The translations under genes were made by a program, and so were the position numbers. A stretch of 64,000 nt of DNA. Source: Vampirovibrio chlorellavorus (GTDB taxonomy: Bacteria > Cyanobacteriota > Vampirovibrionia > Vampirovibrionales > Vampirovibrionaceae). The stretch spans positions 1 through 64,000 of the forward strand of contig NZ_QFWH01000006.1 of assembly GCF_003149375.1 (NCBI RefSeq). Direction: 5' to 3'. How positions within the stretch are numbered: the stretch's first letter is position 1; each line of letters begins with the position of its first letter. The notes beneath the pieces were generated by a model. It was not told where the DNA came from, made no database searches, and was given only the letters and a program-made list of their open reading frames with translations. Below, piece by piece: positions 47,288 to 55,610 of the stretch.

Positions 47288-48814
47288 ATGTCGATTAACG
47301 CTTTTAACGCTTTCCCGCAAAGGCTGCCGTTGAGCAATTTGAACCCCACGGCACAGTCGGTCAGCCTGTTGGGTTCCCAACAGGCCAGTCTGGCCCAGTT
47401 TAATACCCCTGTCCTGCCCAATGCCCTGGGCAACAGTCTGGCCATGAGTCCGATGATGGCCACCAATTCACAGGATGCCATTGGTCAGTTGGTCGGCGTT
47501 CTCCTGACGCTTCTCAGCACCATGTTAAAAGCGGCCCTGCCTTCGCAGCTGCTGGCCAGCGATCAGTCCGTCCCTCCGCCCATGGCGTCGTCCTTTTCGC
47601 CAGCCATGACCGATCCACTTCCCCCTCCTCTGGCGGACTCGGCCAACCCGGATCTTGGGGCACTCATGGGCGCATTGGCCGATCTGCTTTCGACCCAGGC
47701 AGAGCAGTTCACCAACGCGGGCAATAATGACAACCCTGGCGATATTGGAAACTTACCCCCAGAGCCCCAGGATCAGGGCCTTACGCAAATCGAGACGCCA
47801 AACCCGAACGAAGCCCCCGCTGCGCCCGTAGCGGATCAGGGAACCGCCTCCGCAACGGCGCCTGAACCAGAACCAGCCCCCGCCCCAGTGCCTGTGCCTG
47901 CGCCAACCCCAGTGCCTGCTCCTGCGCCAGCACCAGTGCCGACTCCAGCGCCTGTTCCGAACCCTTATTCTCTTCCTGATTGCCCTCCGGAGGAACCCCC
48001 GGTGACGCCGCCGGTAACGCCTCCGACAGAGCCTCCGACCAAGCCTCCGGTGACGCCTCCGGCATACCCCCCGACAGAGCCTCCAGCCAAGCCTCCGGTG
48101 ACGCCTCCGGCATACCCTCCGACAGAGCATCCAGCCAAGCCTCCGGTGACGCCTCCGACCAAGCCTCCCGTGACCCCGCCACCCTATAACGACAAGCCCG
48201 GCGGCAGCTACTGGGGCGATCCTCACTTCGTGGGCTTCGGTGGCGAGCAGTACGATGTGATGGGCAAGCCGGGCGAAACGTATAACATCGTTTCTGACAA
48301 AAACTTCCAATACAATGCCCGGTTCGAAGCCTGGGGCAAGCCTGATGCCAACGGCGTGCAGCCCACCATTATTGGCGGTGCGGGACTAACTGTTGGTAAC
48401 AGCCAGGTGGCCCTGGACCGCTCGGGGAAGCCTCCCACGGTCAATGGTCAAGCCATGGAGCCCAATAAGCAATACGCCCTGGATGGTCAGGGGCAGGCGA
48501 GCTGGAACGGAACAGTCCTCACCGTTCAGTCCGCCGAATACACCACCACGCTTCAGGTGAAACAGCACCCCACGGGTAATTACATCGACAGTGACGTGAA
48601 GCTCGGTCAGGGTGTGAACCCGCTGGCGGATGGCGTTGTGCCCCACGGCCTGCTGGGTCAGACCGCCGACGGGGTTGCTGGTCAGCGCAAAGGCGTTAAC
48701 AATACCGGCGACCTGAAACAGGGCGGTACGGTCATTGATGGTGTGGTGACCGATTATGTGGTCAGGGACCTCTTTGACACCCGCTTTATCAAGAACAACC
48801 AGTTCACTGCCTGA
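47288..48814 (+). CDS. Proline-rich protein with VWD-like GDPH domain, paralogue 1
   Basis: A 508-residue protein without a classical signal peptide. Residues 1-110 include an amphipathic hydrophobic helix (QLVGVLLTLLSTMLKAAL). Residues about 180-305 are Pro-rich, first alternating PAP/PVP and then 16-residue repeats of the PPVTPPAYPPTEPPAK type. The C-terminal 200 residues start with YWGDPHFVGFGGEQYDVMG (Asp311-Pro312) and later have HGLLGQTADG. This is the opening GDPH and closing Gly-Leu-x-Gly pattern of von Willebrand type D domains; DUF1521 and the inter-alpha-inhibitor C-terminus share parts of it. GDPH is an Asp-Pro self-cleavage site in some mucins and in DUF1521 proteins. Cleavage here is inference. 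AGGAG precedes ATG 47288. Confidence 0.82.
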   Translation: MSINAFNAFPQRLPLSNLNPTAQSVSLLGSQQASLAQFNTPVLPNALGNSLAMSPMMATNSQDAIGQLVGVLLTLLSTMLKAALPSQLLASDQSVPPPMASSFSPAMTDPLPPPLADSANPDLGALMGALADLLSTQAEQFTNAGNNDNPGDIGNLPPEPQDQGLTQIETPNPNEAPAAPVADQGTASATAPEPEPAPAPVPVPAPTPVPAPAPAPVPTPAPVPNPYSLPDCPPEEPPVTPPVTPPTEPPTKPPVTPPAYPPTEPPAKPPVTPPAYPPTEHPAKPPVTPPTKPPVTPPPYNDKPGGSYWGDPHFVGFGGEQYDVMGKPGETYNIVSDKNFQYNARFEAWGKPDANGVQPTIIGGAGLTVGNSQVALDRSGKPPTVNGQAMEPNKQYALDGQGQASWNGTVLTVQSAEYTTTLQVKQHPTGNYIDSDVKLGQGVNPLADGVVPHGLLGQTADGVAGQRKGVNNTGDLKQGGTVIDGVVTDYVVRDLFDTRFIKNNQFTA

Positions 48815-48841
48815 TTCACCGGAACTGTTCCTCTGTCCCAC

Positions 48842-48876
48842 AAAGCCCGCCAATTCCTCCGGGAGCTGGCGGGTTT
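48842..48876 (+). terminator. Terminator after GDPH paralogue 1
   Basis: AGCCCGCCA and TGGCGGGTTT at about 48844-48852 and 48867-48876 form a GC-rich stem ending in TTT. It lies 30 bp after the stop codon and just before the 31-bp repeat array. Confidence 0.7.
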
Positions 48877-48887
48877 GGGCTGATTTA

Positions 48888-49153
48888 GGTGAGGGCACCC
48901 TCGTCTCATCTTATTTTCGGTGAGGGCACCCTCGTCTCATCTTATTTCCGGTGAAGGCACCCTCGTCTCATCTTATTTCCGGTGAAGGCACCCTCGTCTC
49001 ATCTTATTTTCGGTGAGGTCACCCTCGTCTCATCTTATTTTCGGTGAGGGCACCCTCGTCTCATCTTATTTCCGGTGAAGGCACCCTCGTCTCATCTGAT
49101 TTCCGGTGAGGGCACCCTCGTCTCATCTTATTTTCGGTGAGGGCACCCTCACC
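48888..49153. repeat. Tandem array of a 31-bp repeat (nine copies)
   Basis: Copies begin at 48888, 48919, 48950, 48981, 49012, 49043, 49074, 49105 and 49136; the last is partial. The spacing is exactly 31 bp with no spacer. Each unit begins GGTGAGGGCACCCTC, where GAGGG-CA-CCCTC is itself palindromic; the final copy extends to a perfect 18-bp palindrome ending CCCTCACC. Differences are a few substitutions (T/C in TATTTTC, G/A in GAGGG). There are no unique spacers, so it is not a CRISPR array. It lies between two paralogous genes. Confidence 0.95.
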
Positions 49154-49354
49154 TTGTTTTTTCGGATTTTCGGAAGTTACTCTGTTTTTGAGGCAACTGG
49201 TATCAATTTTATATATTCGATTGTTTTAATTTGTATATATCGATGAAATGATTTGTATTGAACATAGAGCTGGTTATTCATTGCATTCAAGGGTGACCCC
49301 CGGGCCTGTCCTGGGCACCCTGAAAAAGCTAATCAACCGTGAAGGAGCATTTCC
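49154..49354. other. AT-rich leader region before GDPH paralogue 2
   Basis: About 49200-49280 is very AT-rich (TATATATTCGATTG, TGTATATATCGATG) and probably holds the promoter. GGGTGACCCCCGGGCCTGTCCTGGGCACCC around 49290-49320 could form a hairpin. GAAGGAG precedes ATG 49355. Confidence 0.4.
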
Positions 49355-50755
49355 ATGGTTACAATGGGCAACGGTATTTTCATTCCCAACAAAGTGACCC
49401 TCACCGGCGCCATGGTTCCCGGCGCGATGCTGCAGCCCCTGATGGCCGGTAATCCGCAACCCGCCTTGGTGGCCCCGCAGCCCTTGATGGCTGGCAATCT
49501 TCAGGCGGGCCTGTCCGCTTTTCCCGGTGCGGGCATGCTGCCCAATCCGGCGAGTTCCTCCGGCCCTGTTTTGAACCAGATGTTCTTGATGGCCAATAAC
49601 TTCTCTCTGGCGGGCAGCATGCTGACCCAGTTCTCAGGCCTGTTGCAATCCCTGTTACAATCAATGATGCAGGGTCTGGCGGGAGCCCCGCCGCAGCCTT
49701 CATTTCTGCCTCAACCGCAACCGATGCCCGTTGCCTTGCCGCAGGTACAGCCTCAGTTGCAATCGCCCCTGCTGCCTGTTGCCTTGCCGCAGGTACAGCC
49801 CCAATTGCAATCGCCCCTGCTGCCTGTGCCTTTGCCGCAGGTACAGCCTCAACCGCAGCCGTTTCTGCTACCACAGCTTCAACCGCAGTTCGGTTTACCG
49901 TCTTTTTTACCCAACGTTCTGCCTGCCCTGCCTTCGGGAGCGGGAGGGAATGGGGCCGCATCCACCCCCCTGGCCAATCTGCTGTGCTGCATTATGAATT
50001 TGCTGCCCAAGCTGATGGCCCCGGCCGACCCTCAAGTACCACCGCCCGTCTACAACGGCGGAAATGCCAGTCGTTACTGGGGCGATCCGCACCTGGTGGG
50101 TTTTGACGGCGAACAGTATGACGTGATGGGCCAAGGCGGCAACATTTACAACATGCTCTCTGATAAAGGGGTGCAGTACAACACCACCTTTGTGAACTGG
50201 GGCAAGCCGGGCGCCGATGGCGTGCAGCCTACCGTGATTGGCGAGGCGGGCATTCAGGTCGGAAAAAATCTGGTTTACTTCGATCGCTCCGGCAAAGCGC
50301 CCACCGTGGACGGCAAGCCCATGAGCAAGGATGAAAAAATCGACCTGGGCAATGGTAAGTTTGCCCAGTGGGATGGCAGCAAGCTGATCGTCAAAACCGA
50401 TGAGTACACCATTGACTTGCAGGTCAAACAGCCCGATAAGAATGGCGGCTATATTGACAGCAACGTAACCATTAACCAGGGTGTCAACCCGCTGGGCGAT
50501 GGCGTGAACCCGCACGGCTTGCTGGGGCAAACCGCCGACGGGGTGAAAGGCGCCCGTAAAGGCGGCGATGGCAACCAGAATATCGAAAAACAGGGCGGCG
50601 ATGTTATTGATGGGGTGGTGGACGATTATAAAGTCCAGACCCTGTGGGATAACGCCTTTAAATATAACCGGTTCCATTCCGAGAAAGAGAGCGAAGACCT
50701 GACCGCGCTATTGATTACCGCGATACAAGGTTTAGCCAGAAGTTTGGCGGCCTGA
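49355..50755 (+). CDS. Pro/Gln-rich protein with VWD-like GDPH domain, paralogue 2
   Basis: A 466-residue paralogue of the protein at 47288 in the C-terminal 200 residues. The N-terminus lacks a signal peptide and is Met/Pro/Gly-rich with an amphipathic helix (MLTQFSGLLQSLLQSMMQG near residue 90). Residues about 110-190 contain Gln/Pro/Leu repeats of the LPQVQPQLQSPLLPVA type. The VWD-like domain starts RYWGDPHLVGFDGEQYDVMG (Asp244-Pro245) and ends with PHGLLGQTADGVKGARKG. The N-terminal halves of the two paralogues share no clear sequence, only composition, so the domain appears fused to different stalks. A perfect terminator follows at 50798. Confidence 0.82.
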   Translation: MVTMGNGIFIPNKVTLTGAMVPGAMLQPLMAGNPQPALVAPQPLMAGNLQAGLSAFPGAGMLPNPASSSGPVLNQMFLMANNFSLAGSMLTQFSGLLQSLLQSMMQGLAGAPPQPSFLPQPQPMPVALPQVQPQLQSPLLPVALPQVQPQLQSPLLPVPLPQVQPQPQPFLLPQLQPQFGLPSFLPNVLPALPSGAGGNGAASTPLANLLCCIMNLLPKLMAPADPQVPPPVYNGGNASRYWGDPHLVGFDGEQYDVMGQGGNIYNMLSDKGVQYNTTFVNWGKPGADGVQPTVIGEAGIQVGKNLVYFDRSGKAPTVDGKPMSKDEKIDLGNGKFAQWDGSKLIVKTDEYTIDLQVKQPDKNGGYIDSNVTINQGVNPLGDGVNPHGLLGQTADGVKGARKGGDGNQNIEKQGGDVIDGVVDDYKVQTLWDNAFKYNRFHSEKESEDLTALLITAIQGLARSLAA

Positions 50756-50797
50756 AAAGCCTCTATGGATTTCCTCTCTCCGCCGGAACCAGCACTG

Positions 50798-50833
50798 AAA
50801 ACGCTCATCCCATTCGGGGATGGGCGTTTTTGT
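50798..50833 (+). terminator. Strong terminator after GDPH paralogue 2
   Basis: AAAACGCTCATCCC (50798-50811) pairs with GGGATGGGCGTTTT in the following 22 bases, with a T run. The loop is short. A textbook rho-independent shape. Confidence 0.92.
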
Positions 50834-51026
50834 ATGGGAGCTTGCCAATGGCCATTTATTAAGCGCCTCCTTAGTCCCCGAAGGCGTGGGAATGACTGAT
50901 GCCACAGTCGGGGATCACTGCGTTTAAAAAAATTCCCTCAAGTTTTCAGGCCAGTGATCGATATCTTACATAGAAAAAATAGAGTAAAAAACGCAACAAC
51001 AGACCACTCTGTGTAGAGGATTGATT

Positions 51027-51680
51027 ATGGTCGCTACCCACCAACCCCGTGGCTTTTCTCTGGTGGAAATACTGATTACCCTGGCCATTATGGGGGTAGT
51101 GGCCACCTTTGCCATTCCTAAAGTGCTGGATTCCCGCAATAGCAACACCAACCTCAGCGCCCGGCAAACCACCATGGCCCGGGAAGTGGCCTTTATGATC
51201 ATGAACGCCTACGAGCAGTACAAAGCCGCTAATAACACCGTTCCTGCTAACCTGAAAGCCAGCGACCTGACCCCCTACATGAATTATGTTTCCGTTTTGC
51301 CCACCACCACGCAACTGGATAGCCATGCCAATACCGGCGGGATAATCTCCACGTGTACGGGCGGAACCGGATCCAGCCAAATTGGGGTTTGTTTGCGCCT
51401 GCACAATGGTGGCGCTTTGTGGGCGGGTTCAAGTACTCATTTTGGGGGCACAACGCCACGGAATGTAGTGTTTTTCAGGTTCGATCCCAATGCCACCTAT
51501 GAAGGGGCGGTGAATGACGCCCCCGGCATGGGCATGCAAATGGCCCTGTATTACGATGGCAGTATTCGTTCCCGACGGCAATTAAAGTCAGCTACCACGT
51601 ATTATCACATTCCTTCAAACTCTTATCCTGTGGATGGATCAGTCGCTACAGCCGATCCTTCCTGGTTTACCGGCTTCTAA
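51027..51680 (+). CDS. Type IV prepilin / pseudopilin-like protein
   Basis: A 217-residue protein. The leader MVATHQPRG ends in Gly and is followed by FSLVEILITLAIMGVVATFAIP, the prepilin peptidase site and N-methylated helix with Glu5. The remaining 180 residues form a globular head with one Cys pair and many Thr/Asn. Such subunits assemble in the inner membrane into type IV pili or type II pseudopili. The secretin cluster at 27.8-33.8 kb may be part of the same machine. ATG 51027 has AGAGGA seven bases upstream; the in-frame TTG at 51021 is too near it. Confidence 0.93.
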   Translation: MVATHQPRGFSLVEILITLAIMGVVATFAIPKVLDSRNSNTNLSARQTTMAREVAFMIMNAYEQYKAANNTVPANLKASDLTPYMNYVSVLPTTTQLDSHANTGGIISTCTGGTGSSQIGVCLRLHNGGALWAGSSTHFGGTTPRNVVFFRFDPNATYEGAVNDAPGMGMQMALYYDGSIRSRRQLKSATTYYHIPSNSYPVDGSVATADPSWFTGF

Positions 51681-51815
51681 AGGGGCGGGCATCAAGGCTT
51701 TCAATCCCCCGGCTCCCATTACGGGTCTCCCGGGGGTGTTGCCATTCCCGTTTGTTAATGGTTCAATAACCAACACTTAACCTTGTAAACCAAAGTAAAA
51801 GGACGTCCCCTCATC

Positions 51816-52013
51816 ATGGCCAGCGTTTGTGAAGTGTGCGCCAAGCGTCGCAACAAATCCAACAAAGTTTGCTTCTCCAACAAGCACCACCGCTTTTTCC
51901 AGTATCCCAACCTGCAAAAGTGCAAGGTCATTTTGCCCAGCGGCCAGCATAAAACCATCAAGGTTTGCACCAGCTGCATTCGGGCCAACAAAATTCGTCG
52001 CGCCGTCAGCTAG
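51816..52013 (+). CDS. rpmB: 50S ribosomal protein bL28
   Basis: A 65-residue ribosomal protein. The sequence ASVCEVCAKRRNKSNKVCFS, then PNLQKCKVILPSG and the C-terminal VCTSCIRANKI, is bL28. Two Cys-x-x-Cys pairs are present, so this is the zinc-binding (C+) form. AAAGGA precedes ATG 51816. It is monocistronic and followed by a strong terminator at 52038-52064. Confidence 0.95.
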   Translation: MASVCEVCAKRRNKSNKVCFSNKHHRFFQYPNLQKCKVILPSGQHKTIKVCTSCIRANKIRRAVS

Positions 52014-52037
52014 TTCAGCGGTTCGCCCAGACTTTAA

Positions 52038-52064
52038 AAACCTCGCTACGCAGCGGGGTTTTTT
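52038..52064 (+). terminator. Terminator after rpmB
   Basis: AACCTCGCT-acgc-AGCGGGGTT followed by six T is a standard intrinsic terminator. Confidence 0.92.
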
Positions 52065-52203
52065 GGTTGTTATAAATCGTTACAGGCTAGCATCCAATTC
52101 CCTTCAGGGGGCTTTATTGAGCAGAATCCCATCCCCTCTAGAAGCACCCAGTCGATATTCCCCTTGTCCCTCTCTCTACCTGTTCCCTTTGCCAATCCAT
52201 ACC

Positions 52204-52239
52204 ACCCGACCCTCCCTCATCCCCCGGTCGGGTTTTTTA
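52204..52239. terminator. Second terminator in the rpmB-queA gap
   Basis: ACCCGACC (52204-52211) pairs with GGTCGGGT (52226-52233), followed by a T run. It lies 140 bp after the rpmB terminator and faces queA. With TATAAA near 52070 upstream, the 140 bp could encode a short RNA, but no known RNA is recognised. Confidence 0.8.
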
Positions 52240-52267
52240 TTGGTGTTATTTTGGAAATGCCAATTGC

Positions 52268-53380
52268 TTACAGAATCAGCATGCAATCGCCGTAGGAGTA
52301 AAAGCGGTAGCTTTCCTCCAATGCGGCCCGGTAGGCGGCAATCATGTTTTTTCGCCCGGAAAAGGCGCTGATCATCATCAACAAGGTGGACTTGGGCAAG
52401 TGAAAGTTGGTCAGCAAGCTATCCACGACCTGAAACTGAAAGCCGGGATAAATATACAGCTTGCTCCAGCCGGTGCAGGGAACCACTGCCCCCTGATGCT
52501 CACTGGCGGAAGTTTCCAGCGTTTTGGCCACCGTGGTGCCCACGGCTAAAATACGGCCGCCCCGCTGCCGGACAGCCTGAACGGCCATGGCGGCTGCTTC
52601 CGGGATGGTGTAAGCCTCGGCGTCCATGGCGTGTTCCCGGATGTCATCCGCTTCCACCGTGCGAAAGGTGCCCGAACTGACGGACAGGGTGACCTCGGTT
52701 TGCTGCACGCCCTGCTGCCGGAGTTGCTCCAGAATCTGGGGGGTAAAGTGCAGGCTGGCCGTAGGAGCGGCCTGGGCCCCCGGTACCTTGGCGAACACGG
52801 TCTGATAGCGTTCCTTGTCACTCTCTTCAGCGTCCCGGCGCAGATAAGGCGGAATGGGCATCAGGCCCACCCGCTCCATCAGGGTGGCTACATCCCCATG
52901 CTCGGCGGGATGCACCCGCACCCGGCAGCAACCCCGATCGCCTACGGCCAGCACTTCCATAGTGGCCCGGGTGTTGGGGAATTCCACAATGGTGCCCGGC
53001 TTCAGCTTGCGAGCCGGACGCATCAGGGCGCTCCAGATTTGCCCGCTGGCGTCGCCTTCCGGGTGTAGCATCAAAATCTCCACCCGGCCGGTCAGGCCCT
53101 GCCGGTGCCCGTAAAAGCGGGCCGGTAAGACCTTGGTGTTATTCAGGGCCAGCAAATCGCCCGGCTGCAAAAATTGGGGCAAGTCCCGAAAGGTGTGATG
53201 GGCAATCTCTCCGGTGGCCCGGTTGACCACCATCATGCGGGACTCATCCCGCTGGGGCAGTGGATAGCGGGCAATCAGGGCCTCTGGCAGCGGATAATCG
53301 TAGTCATCCAGATGCAGGCCACTGCGAGCCTCATCAAACATGCCGTAGCTCAAGTCAAGGGGCGAGGTGGAAGGGATCAT
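52268..53380 (-). CDS. queA: S-adenosylmethionine:tRNA ribosyltransferase-isomerase
   Basis: Transfers and isomerises the ribosyl group of SAM onto 7-aminomethyl-7-deazaguanine in tRNA, giving epoxyqueuosine. Typical are LDDYDYPLPEALIARYP near residue 25, NNTKVLPARFYG near 80, and the late TNFHLPKSTLLMMISAFSG and YRFYSYGDCMLIL. At 370 residues it is slightly long; the first 20 residues are extra. ATG 53380 is used, and ATG at residue 14 is possible. No other queuosine gene is adjacent. Confidence 0.96.
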   Translation of the reverse strand: MIPSTSPLDLSYGMFDEARSGLHLDDYDYPLPEALIARYPLPQRDESRMMVVNRATGEIAHHTFRDLPQFLQPGDLLALNNTKVLPARFYGHRQGLTGRVEILMLHPEGDASGQIWSALMRPARKLKPGTIVEFPNTRATMEVLAVGDRGCCRVRVHPAEHGDVATLMERVGLMPIPPYLRRDAEESDKERYQTVFAKVPGAQAAPTASLHFTPQILEQLRQQGVQQTEVTLSVSSGTFRTVEADDIREHAMDAEAYTIPEAAAMAVQAVRQRGGRILAVGTTVAKTLETSASEHQGAVVPCTGWSKLYIYPGFQFQVVDSLLTNFHLPKSTLLMMISAFSGRKNMIAAYRAALEESYRFYSYGDCMLIL

Positions 53381-53493
53381 GACGAATCAGCACCTGTTTT
53401 TAAGGGATTGCGGAAAAATGGAGAAGTGAGGGGAGAGGGGCGGCCACGCTGGAGCCCCGGGGCATCTGCTGGCCAGTTGAGGGATGCCGTGCT

Positions 53494-53961
53494 ATGGTTC
53501 TAACAATATCCCAAACCCGATGGAAATACGAGCCCGCCGTGAGCCTGTCCGCCCAGCCACCGGAACCCCCCGACCCCCTGAACCCGCAGGATAATCCCTT
53601 TCTGGCAATCCCGGGTAATCTCCCGCTGGTGGCCCTGAAAGGGGCCCGCAATGGCTATATCATGCTGGCCCCGGCCACTGCGATCACTCAATACGCCGAT
53701 CTGCCTGCCTCCATCTGGGCAGCGGCGCAAGCCTGGGCCGCTATGTTGGAACAGGCCGGTTCTCCCCGGGTGTACACGGTCATTCTATCGGAGGTGACCC
53801 GACACCTGCACATTCACCTGTTTCCCCGCTGGCCGGAAGACACCCTGCGGGGCACTGCCCTGTTCGATACCCGGGACACCCAGCCCCAACCGCTCTGGAC
53901 GCCAGCCTTGCAAGACGCGCTGACCCGGTGGGCCCAGACCCATCCGGTGAGTCTGGGGTAA
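53494..53961 (+). CDS. HIT family protein
   Basis: A 155-residue nucleotide hydrolase or transferase of the histidine-triad superfamily. The diagnostic triad is HLHIHLFPRW near residue 108, H-x-H-x-H with a following Pro-Arg. The start is uncertain: ATG 53494 gives a Pro-rich N-terminus of 45 residues; GTG near 53539 is an alternative. Substrate not predictable. It lies 17 bp from the convergent metallophosphoesterase. Confidence 0.85.
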   Translation: MVLTISQTRWKYEPAVSLSAQPPEPPDPLNPQDNPFLAIPGNLPLVALKGARNGYIMLAPATAITQYADLPASIWAAAQAWAAMLEQAGSPRVYTVILSEVTRHLHIHLFPRWPEDTLRGTALFDTRDTQPQPLWTPALQDALTRWAQTHPVSLG

Positions 53962-53978
53962 AGCCCCTCATGGGAGGA

Positions 53979-55304
53979 CTATCCCAACCCGCTTTGAATG
54001 GTTTGCAGGGAAAATTCCGCCGGGGAGGAACGATCCGATTTTTCAATCAGTAAAATGCCGGAACGCTCCACCTTGTTGAACTGCACGTCCGGGTTCAGGT
54101 ACTCCAGTTCCACGGGGTCCTTGGAGATTTTAAACAGGTTGATCACCGGCTTCCAACTGCCGGTGTTGAAGTAATAAGCGCTTTGGCTGAGGGGTTGCAC
54201 CCCCGGAATATGGGTATGTCCAAAGGCAATCAGTCGATACCCTTTTTCCCGGTGAATTTTTTGGGCCGCTTTGTACTGGTACTTGTTGGAGTGGGTGCGC
54301 CGCATGAGTTTGGAGGTGAAAAAGGAAATCACGGGCAAAATCCACGGAATCCTGAGAATCAGCTTGACCATGAGGGGCAACATGGGCCGTGGCCACTGCA
54401 AGCGACGGGTCATGTAGGCCACCATGTCCGGGTCTCGAAGAATTTCGGCAATGACCGCCATTAGAATATCGGGCACTCCCATGATCTTGCCCCGGCTCTC
54501 GGGGTGGCCCTCATACTCGTAGCCAATGGTCTGAATCCACACCGGCAGCAAAGCCAGCGGACGCAGGTACTCAATATCATGCAGGCGGCTGTGAATGCGG
54601 GTAATAAAGGGTTCGGAGTACCCATGCTCCCGGAACCGATTGACCGCCAGCTCCACAAACCGGTTCACGATCAGCACGTTGATGACATCGCCCAGGGGCG
54701 GTTCATGCTGATCGCACTGGCGATTGAAGGGATCTTGCAAATGCCCATGCTCCAGGTAGAGATCCAGTTCCTCGGAGGCATAGCAGGGCACAAAGCGGAT
54801 GCGAGACTGACCTTCAGCTTCCGGGCATAAGAAGGTTTTCACCACGGCGTGGCTTTCCGGGTACTGTTGCAGCATACCATCGTGGTTGCCAAACACGTAG
54901 ATGATTTCGGCATAGGGATGCCGCAGCAACCTTCTCAGTTCTTCAAAGGTGCTGAGGTTGTTTTCCATAATATCCAGCAGCAACCGGTTCAGGGTGTCCA
55001 GCACCCGGGAACGATCCCCATCCCAGGGCATGACGGACTCAAACCAGGAGCCGGTGATGTCCAGGATATCCCCGTTCAGAATGAGCTGAATGCGCTCATT
55101 GGCCTGCAACTCCTCATTCAGGCGCCTTAAAAAAAGTCTGAAATTTCGACGTCTGGGATTTTCTGACAGATGGGCGGCGTCAAAGGGGTGGTTATTCAAA
55201 TGCACGTCGCTGACAATATAGGCTTTCAGTTTTTCCACAGGCGGACAGTCTGAACCCTCTGGGCTTGCCGGGCCTCCCTGTTCCGATGTGTGCATTGGTT
55301 TCAC
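53979..55304 (-). CDS. Calcineurin-like metallophosphoesterase
   Basis: A 441-residue phosphoesterase. All metal motifs are present: VSDVHLNNHPFD near residue 32, LNGDILD near 77, VFGNHDG near 133, and GHTHIPG near 370. Between them is an insertion of about 200 residues with hydrophobic patches (PMLPLMVKLILRIPWILPVISFFTSK region near 310), which may dock on the membrane. The layout resembles lipid A precursor (UDP-diacylglucosamine) pyrophosphatase relatives but is much larger, so the substrate is unknown. ATG 55304. Confidence 0.88.
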   Translation of the reverse strand: MKPMHTSEQGGPASPEGSDCPPVEKLKAYIVSDVHLNNHPFDAAHLSENPRRRNFRLFLRRLNEELQANERIQLILNGDILDITGSWFESVMPWDGDRSRVLDTLNRLLLDIMENNLSTFEELRRLLRHPYAEIIYVFGNHDGMLQQYPESHAVVKTFLCPEAEGQSRIRFVPCYASEELDLYLEHGHLQDPFNRQCDQHEPPLGDVINVLIVNRFVELAVNRFREHGYSEPFITRIHSRLHDIEYLRPLALLPVWIQTIGYEYEGHPESRGKIMGVPDILMAVIAEILRDPDMVAYMTRRLQWPRPMLPLMVKLILRIPWILPVISFFTSKLMRRTHSNKYQYKAAQKIHREKGYRLIAFGHTHIPGVQPLSQSAYYFNTGSWKPVINLFKISKDPVELEYLNPDVQFNKVERSGILLIEKSDRSSPAEFSLQTIQSGLG

Positions 55305-55610
55305 AAATCGCCAACCGTCAAAATCCTAATGCTTTTCATTATAAGGGATGGCTGACGGCACACAGGAAACCCGGCTCGGAATTAAGCCAAACGAAGGACT
55401 CCCAAAAACAGGCCCTTGAAATCACGGGCGCTCTTTTTTAATCCTTAAAAAATCCTTAAAAGCAGAGGCTTTTATTTCCACAATTTCTATAATGAAATTG
55501 TTCCAAATCAGGAACCGAGTCAGAAATCCTAGAGAGGCTGGTGAATTGCCCCAGGTCTCTATCAGGTCTCTGAATGTCGAGATAACCCCACAGTGTTTCA
55601 GGAGGATAGT
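55305..55610. promoter_or_regulatory. Divergent control region of phosphoesterase and hsp20
   Basis: On the minus strand TATAAT occurs at 55338-55343, a likely -10 for the phosphoesterase. On the plus strand TATAAT at 55488-55493 lies exactly inside a palindrome described separately. The hsp20 leader (about 55500-55610) contains CAGGTCTCT twice and the pairable AGAGA/TCTCT, so it may fold. No gene is supported. Confidence 0.5.
55480..55501 (+). promoter_or_regulatory. Perfect palindromic operator centred on the hsp20 -10 box
   Basis: ACAATTTC-TATAAT-GAAATTGT: two perfect 8-bp arms (55480-55487 and 55494-55501) flank a consensus -10 box. A dimeric repressor bound here would block RNA polymerase. 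It does not match the CIRCE (HrcA) sequence. Regulation of hsp20 by it is inference. Confidence 0.65.

Noticed and set aside
47753-48310. Arg/Trp-rich 185-codon minus-strand frame
   Set aside because: Complement of the Pro repeats in the GDPH gene; repetitive Arg/Gly content is an artefact of that.
48888-49153. CRISPR array
   Set aside because: Copies are directly tandem at 31-bp period with no unique spacers and no cas genes nearby.
52070-52204. Small RNA such as SRP RNA or 6S RNA between two terminators
   Set aside because: The conserved SRP core (GGAAGCAG-like) and 6S bubble are not present; only the terminators are certain.
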